From Achromobacter spanius (lineage in GTDB: Bacteria > Pseudomonadota > Gammaproteobacteria > Burkholderiales > Burkholderiaceae_B), in contig NZ_CP025030.1 of assembly GCF_002812705.1 (NCBI RefSeq), positions 4,650,001 through 4,714,000 on the forward strand: DNA of 64,000 bases, given 5' to 3'. The position numbers and the translations under genes were made by a program. Below the pieces are notes generated by a model. It worked only from the letters and a program-made list of their open reading frames with translations, did not search any database and had not been told where the DNA came from. Of this stretch, positions 1-8,413 are shown in pieces. Positions within the stretch are counted from its first letter, which is position 1. The number at the start of each line of letters is the position of its first letter.

Positions 1-61
1 AGACCGCGACCGGATAGCGAAAGCGCGTGACCCCGCCTTCGCTCAGGCTTTGCCTGGTTGC
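1..61. other. left edge, no gene assigned
   Basis: These bases lie downstream of the stop of the esterase gene on the minus strand. They are too short to assign. No terminator hairpin is evident. Confidence 0.4.
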
Positions 62-1258
62 TTACTGCTTTACCGCCAAGGGATGCTCAAAGAAGAACCG
101 CAGCATTTCTCGCGTGGCATCCGGCCCGCTCAGGTCCGTGTACGACCCCTTGGGCGACCCGCCAGCCCAGGCGTGGCCCGCGCCGTGCACCTCCCAATAT
201 TCCGCAACCACCTTGCCCTGCGCGTCCGTGTACACCCGCTTGGTACTGTCACGCCCTTGGTTCGCCCCTGATACGCGCTGGCTTTGCACGCGCGCATCCG
301 TCCCGGCGCTGGCGGCGACAACCGCGCCGGCATTGGCCGGGTGCACGGTGTTATCGCGGTCACCATGAAAAACAATGGTCGGCACCGGCGTGCTGGACGC
401 CGCCCCCGGCCGTACCCCAATACCCTTCATGGCAGACAATGCCGACGGCAGATCCTTGGCCGCGCCCGCCGCCAGGCCGGAATGCACACCCGCCGCCGCA
501 TACAACTGCGGATAGGTATCGGCCAGAATCGCGGCCATCGCGCCGCCCGCGGACAGCCCCGCCACATAGACGCGCCGTGTATCGATGCCGTATTCGGCGA
601 TGACGTGGCGCGTCATGTCGGCCAAGATCGACGGCTCGCCTTTGCCGGCCTGCTGATGGTTGTGCTTGAACCAGTTCCAGCACTTTTGCGGGTTGGTTTC
701 GCGCGGCTGCACCGGATACAGCACATAGAAACCCTGTTTTTGCGCGGCGTCGTTCATGGCGGTGCCCGCCGCGAAGTCGTCAGCGTCCTGCGTGCAACCG
801 TGCAGCATGACGACCAGTGGCCTCGCTTGCCCGTTCACGCCTGGCGGCACATACAGCTTGTAGACGCGCTGACCGGCGCTATTGCGAAACGAACCCGCCG
901 TGAAGAAATCACCCTTCGTGGCGGAGGACTCGCCGGGCGCACGATGGGTGGGTTGGGATGTCGGAGCGGCGTCCTCGTCCCGTGCCGGGGACGGCGCGGC
1001 GGCGGCGGCGGATGAGGCGCTTTGGGACGACGACGCGGAAGCATTGCGGGCCGAGTCCGCAGCTTTCGGCGACGACGCGGGCACCTCGCGCGCCTCGACG
1101 TCAATCACATCGGCCTCGTCATAGCGCGGCGCGGCGGATGCCGCCGTGGGCTGCACGCCCATCAAAGCGGCTTGAATGGCGGCGGTGGCCGCGGCCAGGT
1201 TGCCGGAACGGGTAAGCCGCGTGGCTTGGCTCATCAGTTGCTGAAATTCTGGGTGCAT
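62..1258 (-). CDS. PHB depolymerase family esterase
   Basis: A 398-aa alpha/beta-hydrolase of the poly(3-hydroxybutyrate) depolymerase/LpqC esterase family, which hydrolyses short-chain polyester or ester bonds. The oxyanion motif LHGCTQDADDF lies near residues 152-162. The nucleophile elbow GLSAGG puts the catalytic serine at about residue 236. An Asp in FHGDRDNTVHP and a His in HGAGHAWAGG complete the triad. No signal peptide is visible. The N-terminus (about 1-35) is a helical segment often seen in cytoplasmic members, followed by a low-complexity Ala/Ser/Pro linker (about 38-110). A ribbon-helix-helix gene ends 29 bp upstream on the same strand, so the two are probably cotranscribed. Substrate (PHB or another ester) cannot be decided from sequence. 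Confidence 0.85.
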   Translation of the reverse strand: MHPEFQQLMSQATRLTRSGNLAAATAAIQAALMGVQPTAASAAPRYDEADVIDVEAREVPASSPKAADSARNASASSSQSASSAAAAAPSPARDEDAAPTSQPTHRAPGESSATKGDFFTAGSFRNSAGQRVYKLYVPPGVNGQARPLVVMLHGCTQDADDFAAGTAMNDAAQKQGFYVLYPVQPRETNPQKCWNWFKHNHQQAGKGEPSILADMTRHVIAEYGIDTRRVYVAGLSAGGAMAAILADTYPQLYAAAGVHSGLAAGAAKDLPSALSAMKGIGVRPGAASSTPVPTIVFHGDRDNTVHPANAGAVVAASAGTDARVQSQRVSGANQGRDSTKRVYTDAQGKVVAEYWEVHGAGHAWAGGSPKGSYTDLSGPDATREMLRFFFEHPLAVKQ

Positions 1259-1287
1259 GGGGTGACCTTTGAAGCGGCAATAACGTG

Positions 1288-1722
1288 TCAGCGGATGCGC
1301 TGACTCAGGGCAGCCTTGACGGCGGGGCTGGCGTGCAAGGCCCCCAATACCGTCACGGATTCAATCGTGGCCAACGCCAACTCGGGCGTCACGTCCGGCG
1401 CAATGGTCGCCAGCCCCAGGATCCGGATCTGCAACATTTCACCGGCCGCTTGAACCGCGAGCAGATCGTCGACCGTGTAGTGCTGAATACCCAACACCAG
1501 TGTTTTCCGGCTGACCGCCTGCCGCACGGCATCGCCATGGGCGGCAAGCTGGTTGCGGATGGCGGTGCGGATCAGGTCGGTCCGGTTGGCGTAGAAGCCC
1601 TCTTGAACCAGAAGATCAATCTGGCCCAGGTCGACATAACCCAGGTTGATCGTGATCTTTTCGTCTGAGGGCTTGGGAGCGGAAGCGAGGCGTGGGGGAC
1701 GTGGAGGCATGGAACAAAGCAT
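1288..1722 (-). CDS. ribbon-helix-helix (CopG-like) regulator
   Basis: A small protein of about 144 aa whose middle part (EKITINLGYVDLGQIDLL followed by FYANRTDLIRTAIRNQL) has the beta-strand/helix/helix pattern of CopG/ParD-type DNA-binding proteins. The C-terminal half is rich in Ala, Leu and Val and resembles no domain I can name. Start is uncertain: TTG at 1734, ATG at 1722 (preceded by a GGATGG-like site) and ATG at 1710 are all in frame; I chose 1722. It lies just upstream of the PHB-depolymerase-like esterase and divergent from a lysR gene, so it may regulate the esterase or itself. It could also be an orphan antitoxin-like protein; no toxin gene is adjacent. Confidence 0.6.
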   Translation of the reverse strand: MLCSMPPRPPRLASAPKPSDEKITINLGYVDLGQIDLLVQEGFYANRTDLIRTAIRNQLAAHGDAVRQAVSRKTLVLGIQHYTVDDLLAVQAAGEMLQIRILGLATIAPDVTPELALATIESVTVLGALHASPAVKAALSQRIR

Positions 1723-1837
1723 AAAACCATCCAAGTGGATGGCCTATGGATGTTTCAACTTGATAGACCTTCGAACGCCAATCTGGGCGACGCGGATCTG
1801 TCCCTAAGTCCTTGAAATAACGAGAAGTTATGAAACC

Positions 1838-1874
1838 GCATAAGGAAATGCCCACATAGGGAATTTACTTATGC
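1838..1874. promoter_or_regulatory. inverted repeat, candidate operator
   Basis: Two 12-bp arms, GCATAAGGAAAT (1838-1849) and ATTTACTTATGC (1863-1874), are complementary at 11 of 12 positions with a 13-bp spacer. They lie in the divergent region between the RHH gene and lysR, 67 bp before the lysR start. The place and symmetry suit a LysR-type autoregulatory site, or a binding site for the RHH protein. This is inferred from position only. Confidence 0.45.
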
Positions 1875-1940
1875 CTTTTAACTATTTGCAGCGCGCATAC
1901 TTGCCGGGTCAGAATTCGCGCTGAGCATAAAGCACCCCAG

Positions 1941-2930
1941 ATGGAACTTCGCCAACTCGAGGCCTTCGCGGCCGTCATGTCTACAGGTAGCGTCACCGCT
2001 GCCGGGCGCCTGCTTGGGCGTTCGCAGCCGGCCATCAGCCGCCTGTTGCAAGAGCTTGAAGCGGAAATCGGCTATGCCCTGTTCAACCGCAGCGGGCCGC
2101 GTGTGACCCCCACCGAACAAGGCTTTCTGCTGTATGACGACGTGGAACGCGCGCTGGCCGGCTTGCAACAGATTCGCAGCCGCGCCGAAGAAATCGCGCG
2201 CGGCCAGGCCAAGCCGCTGCTGCTGGCGGCAACGTCCGCGCTGGCTGCCGGCCTGGTGCCCGACGCCCTCAAACGCATCGAATCCCAAACCGGCGCCATG
2301 CGGGTGCAAGTGCGCAGCGCCTCGCCCGAACGGGTCGTGCACGCGGTGCTGACCGGCGCCGCGCAACTGGGCGCCACCAGCTTGCCACTGGAACATCGCG
2401 GCCTGACGGTGCATTGGATTGCGCAAGCGCCCTGCGTAGTGGCCTTACAGGACGACGATCCACTGGCCGCGCACGACGTGGTGCCGGTGGCCCTTCTGGC
2501 CGGCCGCCGCCTGATCACCATGGCCAACCCCTACCGCCTGCGTCGCCGCCTGGACGCCGCGCTTGCCCCCGACGGCAATGCGCCCGGCACCATCGAAACC
2601 AATTCGTCCGTCAACGCCCTGGCCGCCGTGCGCGCCGGCTTGGGTGTGTCGGTGCTGGAACCGATTACCGCTTACGGCGTCCCGATGCCGGGCGTGGCGA
2701 TCCGGCCTATCGACCTGGACATCCCTTTCTTCTTTGGGGTCATCACCCCGCAGCCGCAACCGCAACCTCAACCGTTGACGCCCGCCTGCCAGGCTATGGC
2801 CGACGCACTGGCCGAAGCCGCCGCCGCGCTGCTGCCCGGCTTTGTGCTGCACGACGCCAGCGAGCATGCCGCGCTGCTGCACTCTGTCTACGGTGATGAC
2901 GCCCCTGTTTTGGACTCCCCCACACTATGA
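1941..2930 (+). CDS. LysR-family transcriptional regulator
   Basis: A 329-aa LysR-type activator. The N-terminal winged HTH is clear (residues 1-60, with TAAGRLLGRSQPAISRLLQ as the helix-turn-helix), followed by the co-inducer domain (about 90-300). A Pro-Gln repeat lies near residues 270-280. The gene is not divergent from its presumed targets. Its stop overlaps the start of the oxidoreductase gene by 4 bp (ATGA), so it heads the long operon and probably controls it together with its own expression. Effector unknown; it is presumably the compound taken up by the ABC importer downstream. Confidence 0.92.
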   Translation: MELRQLEAFAAVMSTGSVTAAGRLLGRSQPAISRLLQELEAEIGYALFNRSGPRVTPTEQGFLLYDDVERALAGLQQIRSRAEEIARGQAKPLLLAATSALAAGLVPDALKRIESQTGAMRVQVRSASPERVVHAVLTGAAQLGATSLPLEHRGLTVHWIAQAPCVVALQDDDPLAAHDVVPVALLAGRRLITMANPYRLRRRLDAALAPDGNAPGTIETNSSVNALAAVRAGLGVSVLEPITAYGVPMPGVAIRPIDLDIPFFFGVITPQPQPQPQPLTPACQAMADALAEAAAALLPGFVLHDASEHAALLHSVYGDDAPVLDSPTL

Positions 2931-4408
2931 ATTTGCCCGTTGCCACCCCGCCGCAAGGCTTGGATGCGCTGGAAGCGCGTCTGCGGCAAGACCTGTCCTG
3001 GCTGGAAATTCCCGCCAAGAACTGGGTTGCGCCCCGTCTGGTTGACGGCCAACAGGTACTGGACGTTGTCGTCATCGGCGGCGGCATGGCCGGCTTGGCC
3101 GCCGCCGCGTCGTTGACGCATCTGGGCATCACCGCGCCCATCTTCGATCAAGCGCCCGAAGGCTACGAAGGCCCGTGGGCCACCACCGCCCGCATGGAAA
3201 CGCTGCGGTCGCCCAAGCAACTGACCGGCCCTGCCCTGGGCTTGCCGGCGCTGACCTTCCGCGCCTGGTTCGAAGCGCAATTCGGCACGGCCGAATGGGA
3301 CGCGCTGGACAAGATTCCGCGTTTGCAATGGATGGACTACCTGCGCTGGTATCGCCGCGTGCTGAACCTGGACGTGCGCAACAACCACCGCGTGCTGTCC
3401 GTGCAACCGCGCGCCGACCGCCTGGTGCAACTGGACATCGAATCCCCCGCCGGCCGCAGCACCGTGCTGGCCCGCCGCGTGGTGCTGGCCACCGGCCGCG
3501 ACGGCCTGGGCGGCGCCTATGTGCCTGACTTTGCCAAGAAACTGCCGCGTGACCGTTGGGCGCATTCGTCCGACGTGATGGACTACGCCACGCTGGCCGG
3601 CAAGCGCGTCGGCGTCGTGGGCGCGGGCGCGTCCGCCATGGACAGCGCCGGCACCGCGCTGGAAGCCGGCGCCGCCAGCGTCGACCTGCTGATCCGCCGC
3701 AACGACATCCCGCGCGTGAACAAAGGCAAAGGCGCGGGCAACCCCGGCCTGACCCACGGCCACCTGACCCTGCCCGACGAATGGAAGTGGAAGATCCGCC
3801 ACTACATCAACGCCGCCCAAGTGCCGCCCCCGCGCGGCAGCACCTTGCGCGTGTCGCGCTTCCCCAACGCCCGCTTCAACCTGGGCTGTGGCGTGGAAGA
3901 CCTGGCCTTGGTCGGCGACGACATCCACGTCACCACGCCCAAGGGCGTGTTCGTGCTGGACTTCCTGATCTTCTCCACGGGCTTTCGTATCGACTGGACC
4001 GTGCGCCCGGAATTCGCCCCGCTGGCGCCTCACGTGCGCAACTGGGGCGACCGGTTCACCCCGCCCCCCGGCGAAGAAGACCAGGAACTGCATGACTCGC
4101 CCGACCTGGGCGCCGTCTTTGAATTGCAAGAAAAAGTGCCCGGCGCCTGCCCGGGTCTGGACCGCGTGCACTGCTTTTCGTACCCCGCCGCGTTGACCCA
4201 AGGCACGATCTCGGGCGACATCCCGGCCGTCAGCGACGGCGCCAAGCGCCTGGCGCAAGGCATCGCCGGCCTGTTCTACCGCGAAGACGTGGAAACGTAC
4301 TACGCGAATATGGAAGCGTTTGCGGAACCGGAAGTGTTCGGCGATGAATGGACGCCGGCCCCGCCGCCCGCCCAGGCTGCGGCCTCGCAAGCGGAGACCG
4401 CGCAATGA
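2927..4408 (+). CDS. FAD/NAD(P)-binding oxidoreductase (flavin monooxygenase-like)
   Basis: A 493-aa two-dinucleotide-binding flavoprotein. The FAD-binding Rossmann motif VVVIGGGMAGLAAA is at about residues 47-60. A second motif, VGVVGAGASAMDSAG, at about 228-242, would bind NAD(P)H. Between them lies WAHSSDVMDY, which resembles the HS-x-D(Y/F) part of flavin-containing monooxygenases. The protein is probably cytoplasmic and oxidises the imported substrate. It overlaps lysR upstream and the first permease downstream, both by ATGA, so translation is coupled across the three genes. Similar flavoproteins are common beside peptide-type ABC importers and CMD-domain proteins. Reaction unknown. Confidence 0.82.
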   Translation: MNLPVATPPQGLDALEARLRQDLSWLEIPAKNWVAPRLVDGQQVLDVVVIGGGMAGLAAAASLTHLGITAPIFDQAPEGYEGPWATTARMETLRSPKQLTGPALGLPALTFRAWFEAQFGTAEWDALDKIPRLQWMDYLRWYRRVLNLDVRNNHRVLSVQPRADRLVQLDIESPAGRSTVLARRVVLATGRDGLGGAYVPDFAKKLPRDRWAHSSDVMDYATLAGKRVGVVGAGASAMDSAGTALEAGAASVDLLIRRNDIPRVNKGKGAGNPGLTHGHLTLPDEWKWKIRHYINAAQVPPPRGSTLRVSRFPNARFNLGCGVEDLALVGDDIHVTTPKGVFVLDFLIFSTGFRIDWTVRPEFAPLAPHVRNWGDRFTPPPGEEDQELHDSPDLGAVFELQEKVPGACPGLDRVHCFSYPAALTQGTISGDIPAVSDGAKRLAQGIAGLFYREDVETYYANMEAFAEPEVFGDEWTPAPPPAQAAASQAETAQ

Positions 4409-5379
4409 CTGGTTGGTTGATACGCCGTGTCGCGCAAGCGGCGGTGGTGGTGTTGCTGATGACGCTGATCGTCTTCGTGGGCCTGCACGCCATCGGCAAC
4501 CCCGTGGACATCCTCATCGGCCAGGACGTAGACCAGGTCGACCGCGCCCGCATCATCGCGGAACTGGGCCTGGACAAACCGCTGTGGCAGCAATACCTGG
4601 CGTTCCTGAACGGCGCGCTGCACGGCAACCTGGGCAACAGCTTCGTCTACAACATTCCCGCGATTGAACTCGTCATCCAGCGCCTGCCCGCCACGCTGGA
4701 ACTGGCGATCAGCGCCCTGGGCCTGGCCGTCATCATCGGCCTGCCGCTGGGCTTGATTGCCGGCCTGTACCCCGACAGCCGTTTTTCCAAAATGATCATG
4801 GCCGGCAGCATCGTCGGCTTCTCGCTGCCCACGTTCTGGGTCGCGCTGATGCTGATCATGACGTTCAGCGTGTCGCTGGGCTGGCTGCCCGCCAGCGGCC
4901 GCGGGCAGACGGTGGAATTCCTGGGTTTTCAGTGGTCGTGGCTCACCGCCGACGGCTGGCGCCATTTGATCTTGCCCGCGCTGAACCTGTCGCTGTTCAA
5001 GATTTCGCTTGTCATCCGCCTGACCCGCGCCGGCGTGCGCGACGTGATGCCGCTGGACTTTGTGAAGTTCGCGCGCGCCAAAGGCTTGTCGCCGTTTCGC
5101 GTGGTCTGTGTGCACGTGCTGCGCAACACGATGATCCCGCTGGTGACCGTGCTGGGCCTGGAGCTGGGTTCGACGATTGCGTTCGCCGTGATCACGGAAA
5201 GCATTTTCTCGTGGCCCGGCGCCGGCAAGCTGATCCTGGACAGCCTGAACGCGCTGGACCGCCCCGTGATCGTCGCCTACCTGATCGTGGTCGTGTGCCT
5301 GTTCGTCACCCTGAACCTGATCGTCGACATTCTTTATAAAGTGCTGGACCCCCGGGTACGGCTGGAGGGCTCGGCATGA
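4405..5379 (+). CDS. ABC transporter permease (DppB/GsiC type)
   Basis: A 324-aa inner-membrane permease of the peptide/nickel/opine importer class. It has the N-terminal segment RRVAQAAVVVLLMTLIVFVG, several further membrane spans, and the cytoplasmic EAA loop (FARAKGLSPFRVVCVHVLRN) that contacts the ATPases. I chose the ATG at 4405, which overlaps the upstream stop by 4 bp and begins at the conserved first transmembrane helix; an in-frame start farther upstream would run through the oxidoreductase gene. The next gene also overlaps by 4 bp. It forms the channel with the 5376-6293 permease. Confidence 0.93.
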   Translation: MTGWLIRRVAQAAVVVLLMTLIVFVGLHAIGNPVDILIGQDVDQVDRARIIAELGLDKPLWQQYLAFLNGALHGNLGNSFVYNIPAIELVIQRLPATLELAISALGLAVIIGLPLGLIAGLYPDSRFSKMIMAGSIVGFSLPTFWVALMLIMTFSVSLGWLPASGRGQTVEFLGFQWSWLTADGWRHLILPALNLSLFKISLVIRLTRAGVRDVMPLDFVKFARAKGLSPFRVVCVHVLRNTMIPLVTVLGLELGSTIAFAVITESIFSWPGAGKLILDSLNALDRPVIVAYLIVVVCLFVTLNLIVDILYKVLDPRVRLEGSA

Positions 5380-6293
5380 GCACCACTGCAACCCCTGACA
5401 AGGTTCCCGCCCTGCGCCGCGAATCGCCCTGGCGCCGCAACCTGACCGAATTCCTGTCGTCCAAAACGGCGGTGTTCGGCCTGGCGGTGGCCACCCTGCT
5501 GATTCTGGCCGCCATCTTCGCGCCGTGGATCTCGCCGCAAAACCCGTATGACCTGCTGCAAATCGACGTGCTGGATTCCCGCATGCCGCCGGGGTCCATG
5601 AACGGCCTGGACACCTTCCACTACTGGCTGGGCACCGACGGCCAAGGCCGCGACTTGCTGTCCGGCATTCTGTACGGCCTGCGCATCAGCTTGATGGTGG
5701 GCGTGGGCTCGGCCGTTATCGCCGGCATCGTCGGCACGCTGCTGGGCCTGCTTGCCGCCTACGCGGGCGGCAAGGTTGATGCCTTCATCATGCGTTTGGT
5801 CGACTTGATCCTGTCGTTCCCGTCCATCCTGGTTGCCATGATGATCCTGGCCTTTCTGGGCAAGGGCGTGGGCAACGTGGTGCTGACGCTGGTGATTCTG
5901 GAATGGGCCTATTACGCCCGTACCGCGCGCGGCCAGGCCCTGGTGGAACGCCGCCGTGAATACGTGGAAGCCGCCCGCTGCCTGGACATTCCCAACTGGC
6001 GGATCATGTTGAAGCACATCCTGCCCAACTGCCTGCCGCCGCTGATTGTGATTGGCACCTTGCAGATTGCGCGCGCCATCACGCTGGAGGCCACCTTGAG
6101 CTTTCTGGGCCTGGGCGTGCCGGTGACCGAACCGTCGCTGGGCCTGCTGATTTCCAACGGCTTTCAATACATGCTGTCCGGCGAATACTGGATCAGCTTC
6201 TACCCCGGCATCGCGCTGCTGATCACCATCGTCGCCATCAACCTGGTGGGCGACCGCCTGCGCGACGTGCTGAACCCAAGGACTCACAAATGA
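5376..6293 (+). CDS. ABC transporter permease (DppC/GsiD type)
   Basis: A 305-aa permease, partner of the preceding one. It has the N-terminal cytoplasmic tail and first span (VFGLAVATLLILAAIFAPW) usual for DppC-type subunits, the family signature LGTDGQGRDLLSGILYGLRI, and the EAA loop YVEAARCLDIPNWRIMLKHI. It would form the heterodimeric channel with the upstream permease. Starts and stops overlap by 4 bp on both sides. Confidence 0.93.
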   Translation: MSTTATPDKVPALRRESPWRRNLTEFLSSKTAVFGLAVATLLILAAIFAPWISPQNPYDLLQIDVLDSRMPPGSMNGLDTFHYWLGTDGQGRDLLSGILYGLRISLMVGVGSAVIAGIVGTLLGLLAAYAGGKVDAFIMRLVDLILSFPSILVAMMILAFLGKGVGNVVLTLVILEWAYYARTARGQALVERRREYVEAARCLDIPNWRIMLKHILPNCLPPLIVIGTLQIARAITLEATLSFLGLGVPVTEPSLGLLISNGFQYMLSGEYWISFYPGIALLITIVAINLVGDRLRDVLNPRTHK

Positions 6294-7300
6294 CCGACCG
6301 CACCGCTACCGGCGCGCCGGCCACGCTTGAAGTGCGCAACCTGCGCACGCACTTTCATACCCGCGCGGGCGTGCTGCCCGCCGTGGACGACGTGTCGTTC
6401 ACGCTGGAGCGCGGCAAGATCCTGGGCCTGGTCGGAGAATCCGGCTCGGGCAAATCCGTGACGGGCTTCTCCATCATGGGCTTGGTTGACGCCCCCGGCC
6501 GCATCGTCGGCGGAGAAATCCTGTTCCAGGGCCGCGACCTGACCAAGCTGGCTCCGCGTGAACTGCGCAAGTTGCAAGGCAACCGCATCGCCATGATCTT
6601 CCAAGATCCGATGATGACGCTGAACCCCGTCTTGCGGGTGGACGTTCAGATGATCGAAACCGTGCGCGCGCATAACAAGATGAGCAAGGCACAAGCCCGC
6701 ACGCTGGCCCGCGACACGCTGGGCATGATGGGCATTCCCAGCCCGGAAGAACGGCTGCTGGCCTATCCGCACCAACTGTCTGGCGGCATGCGCCAGCGCG
6801 TGGCCATTGCCATCGCGATGCTGCACCGCCCCGACCTGATCATTGCCGACGAACCCACCACCGCGCTGGACGTCACCATCCAGGCGCAGATTCTGTCTGA
6901 AGTGCAAAAGCTCGCGCAGCAGCACGGCACCAGCCTGATCTGGATTACGCATGATCTGTCGGTCGTGGCAGGCTTGGCCGATGACGTGGCCGTGATGTAC
7001 GCCGGCCGCATCGTCGAACACGGCAAGGTCGACGACGTGCTTGACCGCCCGCAGCACCCCTACACCGTTGGCCTGATCGACAGCCTGCCCAGCAACAACC
7101 TGCGGGGCCAGCGCCTGCGCCAGATTCCCGGCATGACGCCCAACCTGCTGCACCTGCCCGCCGGCTGTGCGTTTTCCGCGCGCTGCTCGCGCGCCACCGC
7201 CGCCTGTGGCCAGCAACCCGGCATCACTCAAGCCCTGCCCGAACACGACGTGCGCTGCTTCCATCCGACTATCCAGATCCACAACGAGGTGACGGCATGA
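6290..7300 (+). CDS. ABC transporter ATP-binding protein (DppD/OppD type)
   Basis: A 336-aa ATPase subunit with Walker A GESGSGKS (about residues 47-54), Q-loop [10 protein letters not shown], signature LSGGMRQR and Walker [14 protein letters not shown]. The C-terminal oligopeptide/dipeptide transporter extension has a Cys-containing stretch ([15 protein letters not shown]) typical of this class, in which related subunits have been reported to bind an iron-sulphur cluster. It works as a heterodimer with the next gene product, energising import. The stop overlaps the next start by 4 bp. Confidence 0.93.
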   Translation: MTDRTATGAPATLEVRNLRTHFHTRAGVLPAVDDVSFTLERGKILGLVGESGSGKSVTGFSIMGLVDAPGRIVGGEILFQGRDLTKLAPRELRKLQGNRIAMIFQDPMMTLNPVLRVDVQMIETVRAHNKMSKAQARTLARDTLGMMGIPSPEERLLAYPHQLSGGMRQRVAIAIAMLHRPDLIIADEPTTALDVTIQAQILSEVQKLAQQHGTSLIWITHDLSVVAGLADDVAVMYAGRIVEHGKVDDVLDRPQHPYTVGLIDSLPSNNLRGQRLRQIPGMTPNLLHLPAGCAFSARCSRATAACGQQPGITQALPEHDVRCFHPTIQIHNEVTA

Positions 7301-8313
7301 CTGTATCCGCCGCCCCCACTCCGCTGATTGACCTTTCTCAAGTCAGCAAGCGCTTTGGCGAAAGAAAGGTCGGCGCAGCCGGCCGCGCCATGCAGCGCAT
7401 GGGCCTGTCCAAGCCGCCCGCCATCACGCGCGCGGTCGACAACGTGGACCTGATCGTGAACCCCGGCGAAGTGGTCGGCCTGGTGGGCGAATCCGGCTGC
7501 GGTAAGTCCACGCTGGGCCGCATCGCCGCAGGCTTGTTGACGCCATCGGGCGGTGAAGTGCGCATCAACGGCGTGCGCCCGTCGGACATGACGTCGGCCG
7601 AAGCCCACGCCGCGCGCCTGACCGTGCAGATGATTTTCCAGGACCCCTACGCCAGCCTTAATCCGCGCCTGCGCGTGGACGAGATCGTGGGCGAAGCGGC
7701 CCGCATCCATGGCCTGGTCGGCAATGGCGACTTTGACGACTACGTCAGCGCCCAACTGGAACGCGCGGGGCTCGACCCTGCCCTGCGCCAACGCTATCCG
7801 CACCAATTCAGCGGCGGCCAGCGCCAGCGCATCGGCATCGCCCGCGCGCTAGCCGTGCAGCCGTCCATGCTGGTGTGCGACGAAGCCGTGGCCGCACTGG
7901 ACGTGTCCATTCAAGCGCAAATCCTGAACCTGTTCATGGACCTGCGCGAAGAACTGAACCTGACGTATCTGTTCATCAGCCATGACCTGGGCGTGGTGGA
8001 ACACCTGTCTGACCGCGTCGTCATCATGTACCTGGGCCGCGTCGTGGAAACGGCCACCGTGGACGAAGTGTTCCAGCGCCCCAACCACCCGTACACGCAA
8101 GCGCTGCTGGCGGAAATTCCCAGCCTGAAGTCGCGCCACAAGATCTTTACCGCGATCAAAGGCGAGATTCCCAGCCCGCTTAACCCGCCCGGCGGCTGCC
8201 ATTTTCATCCGCGATGTCCGCATGCGATGCCGCGCTGCAAGACCGAAGTTCCCACGTTGAAGGGAATCGCCATCAACCATTTAAGCGCCTGTCATTTGAA
8301 CGACATGGCCTGA
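7297..8313 (+). CDS. ABC transporter ATP-binding protein (DppF/OppF type)
   Basis: A 338-aa ATPase subunit, second half of the importer motor. It has Walker A GESGCGKST, signature FSGGQRQRIGIARAL and a Walker B region LVCDEAVAALDVS. The usual Pro after DE is Ala here, a mild departure that need not affect activity. A segment of about 20 residues before the core (about residues 22-40) is longer than in DppF and is usual in variants that lie in catabolic operons. It has the C-terminal Cys-rich HFHPRCPHAMPRC tail of the family. Transcription continues into the binding-protein gene after a gap of about 100 bp. Confidence 0.93.
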   Translation: MTVSAAPTPLIDLSQVSKRFGERKVGAAGRAMQRMGLSKPPAITRAVDNVDLIVNPGEVVGLVGESGCGKSTLGRIAAGLLTPSGGEVRINGVRPSDMTSAEAHAARLTVQMIFQDPYASLNPRLRVDEIVGEAARIHGLVGNGDFDDYVSAQLERAGLDPALRQRYPHQFSGGQRQRIGIARALAVQPSMLVCDEAVAALDVSIQAQILNLFMDLREELNLTYLFISHDLGVVEHLSDRVVIMYLGRVVETATVDEVFQRPNHPYTQALLAEIPSLKSRHKIFTAIKGEIPSPLNPPGGCHFHPRCPHAMPRCKTEVPTLKGIAINHLSACHLNDMA

Positions 8314-8325
8314 ACCTAATTGGCC

Positions 8326-8365
8326 GCGTTGTCCTTGATGCCTTTATTGGCCTGAATGACAACGC
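8326..8365 (+). other. hairpin between ATPase and binding-protein genes
   Basis: An 8-bp inverted repeat, GCGTTGTC (8326-8333) and GACAACGC (8358-8365), with a 24-base loop, lies in the 100-bp gap before the substrate-binding-protein gene. No T-tract follows. It could be a transcript-stabilising or partial-attenuation structure of the kind often found beside binding-protein genes, which are expressed more highly than the membrane subunits. Confidence 0.35.
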
Positions 8366-8413
8366 AGCCTTCGGAACACTTAATTCGTTCCCCCCCTACC
8401 AAGGACCCCGAAC

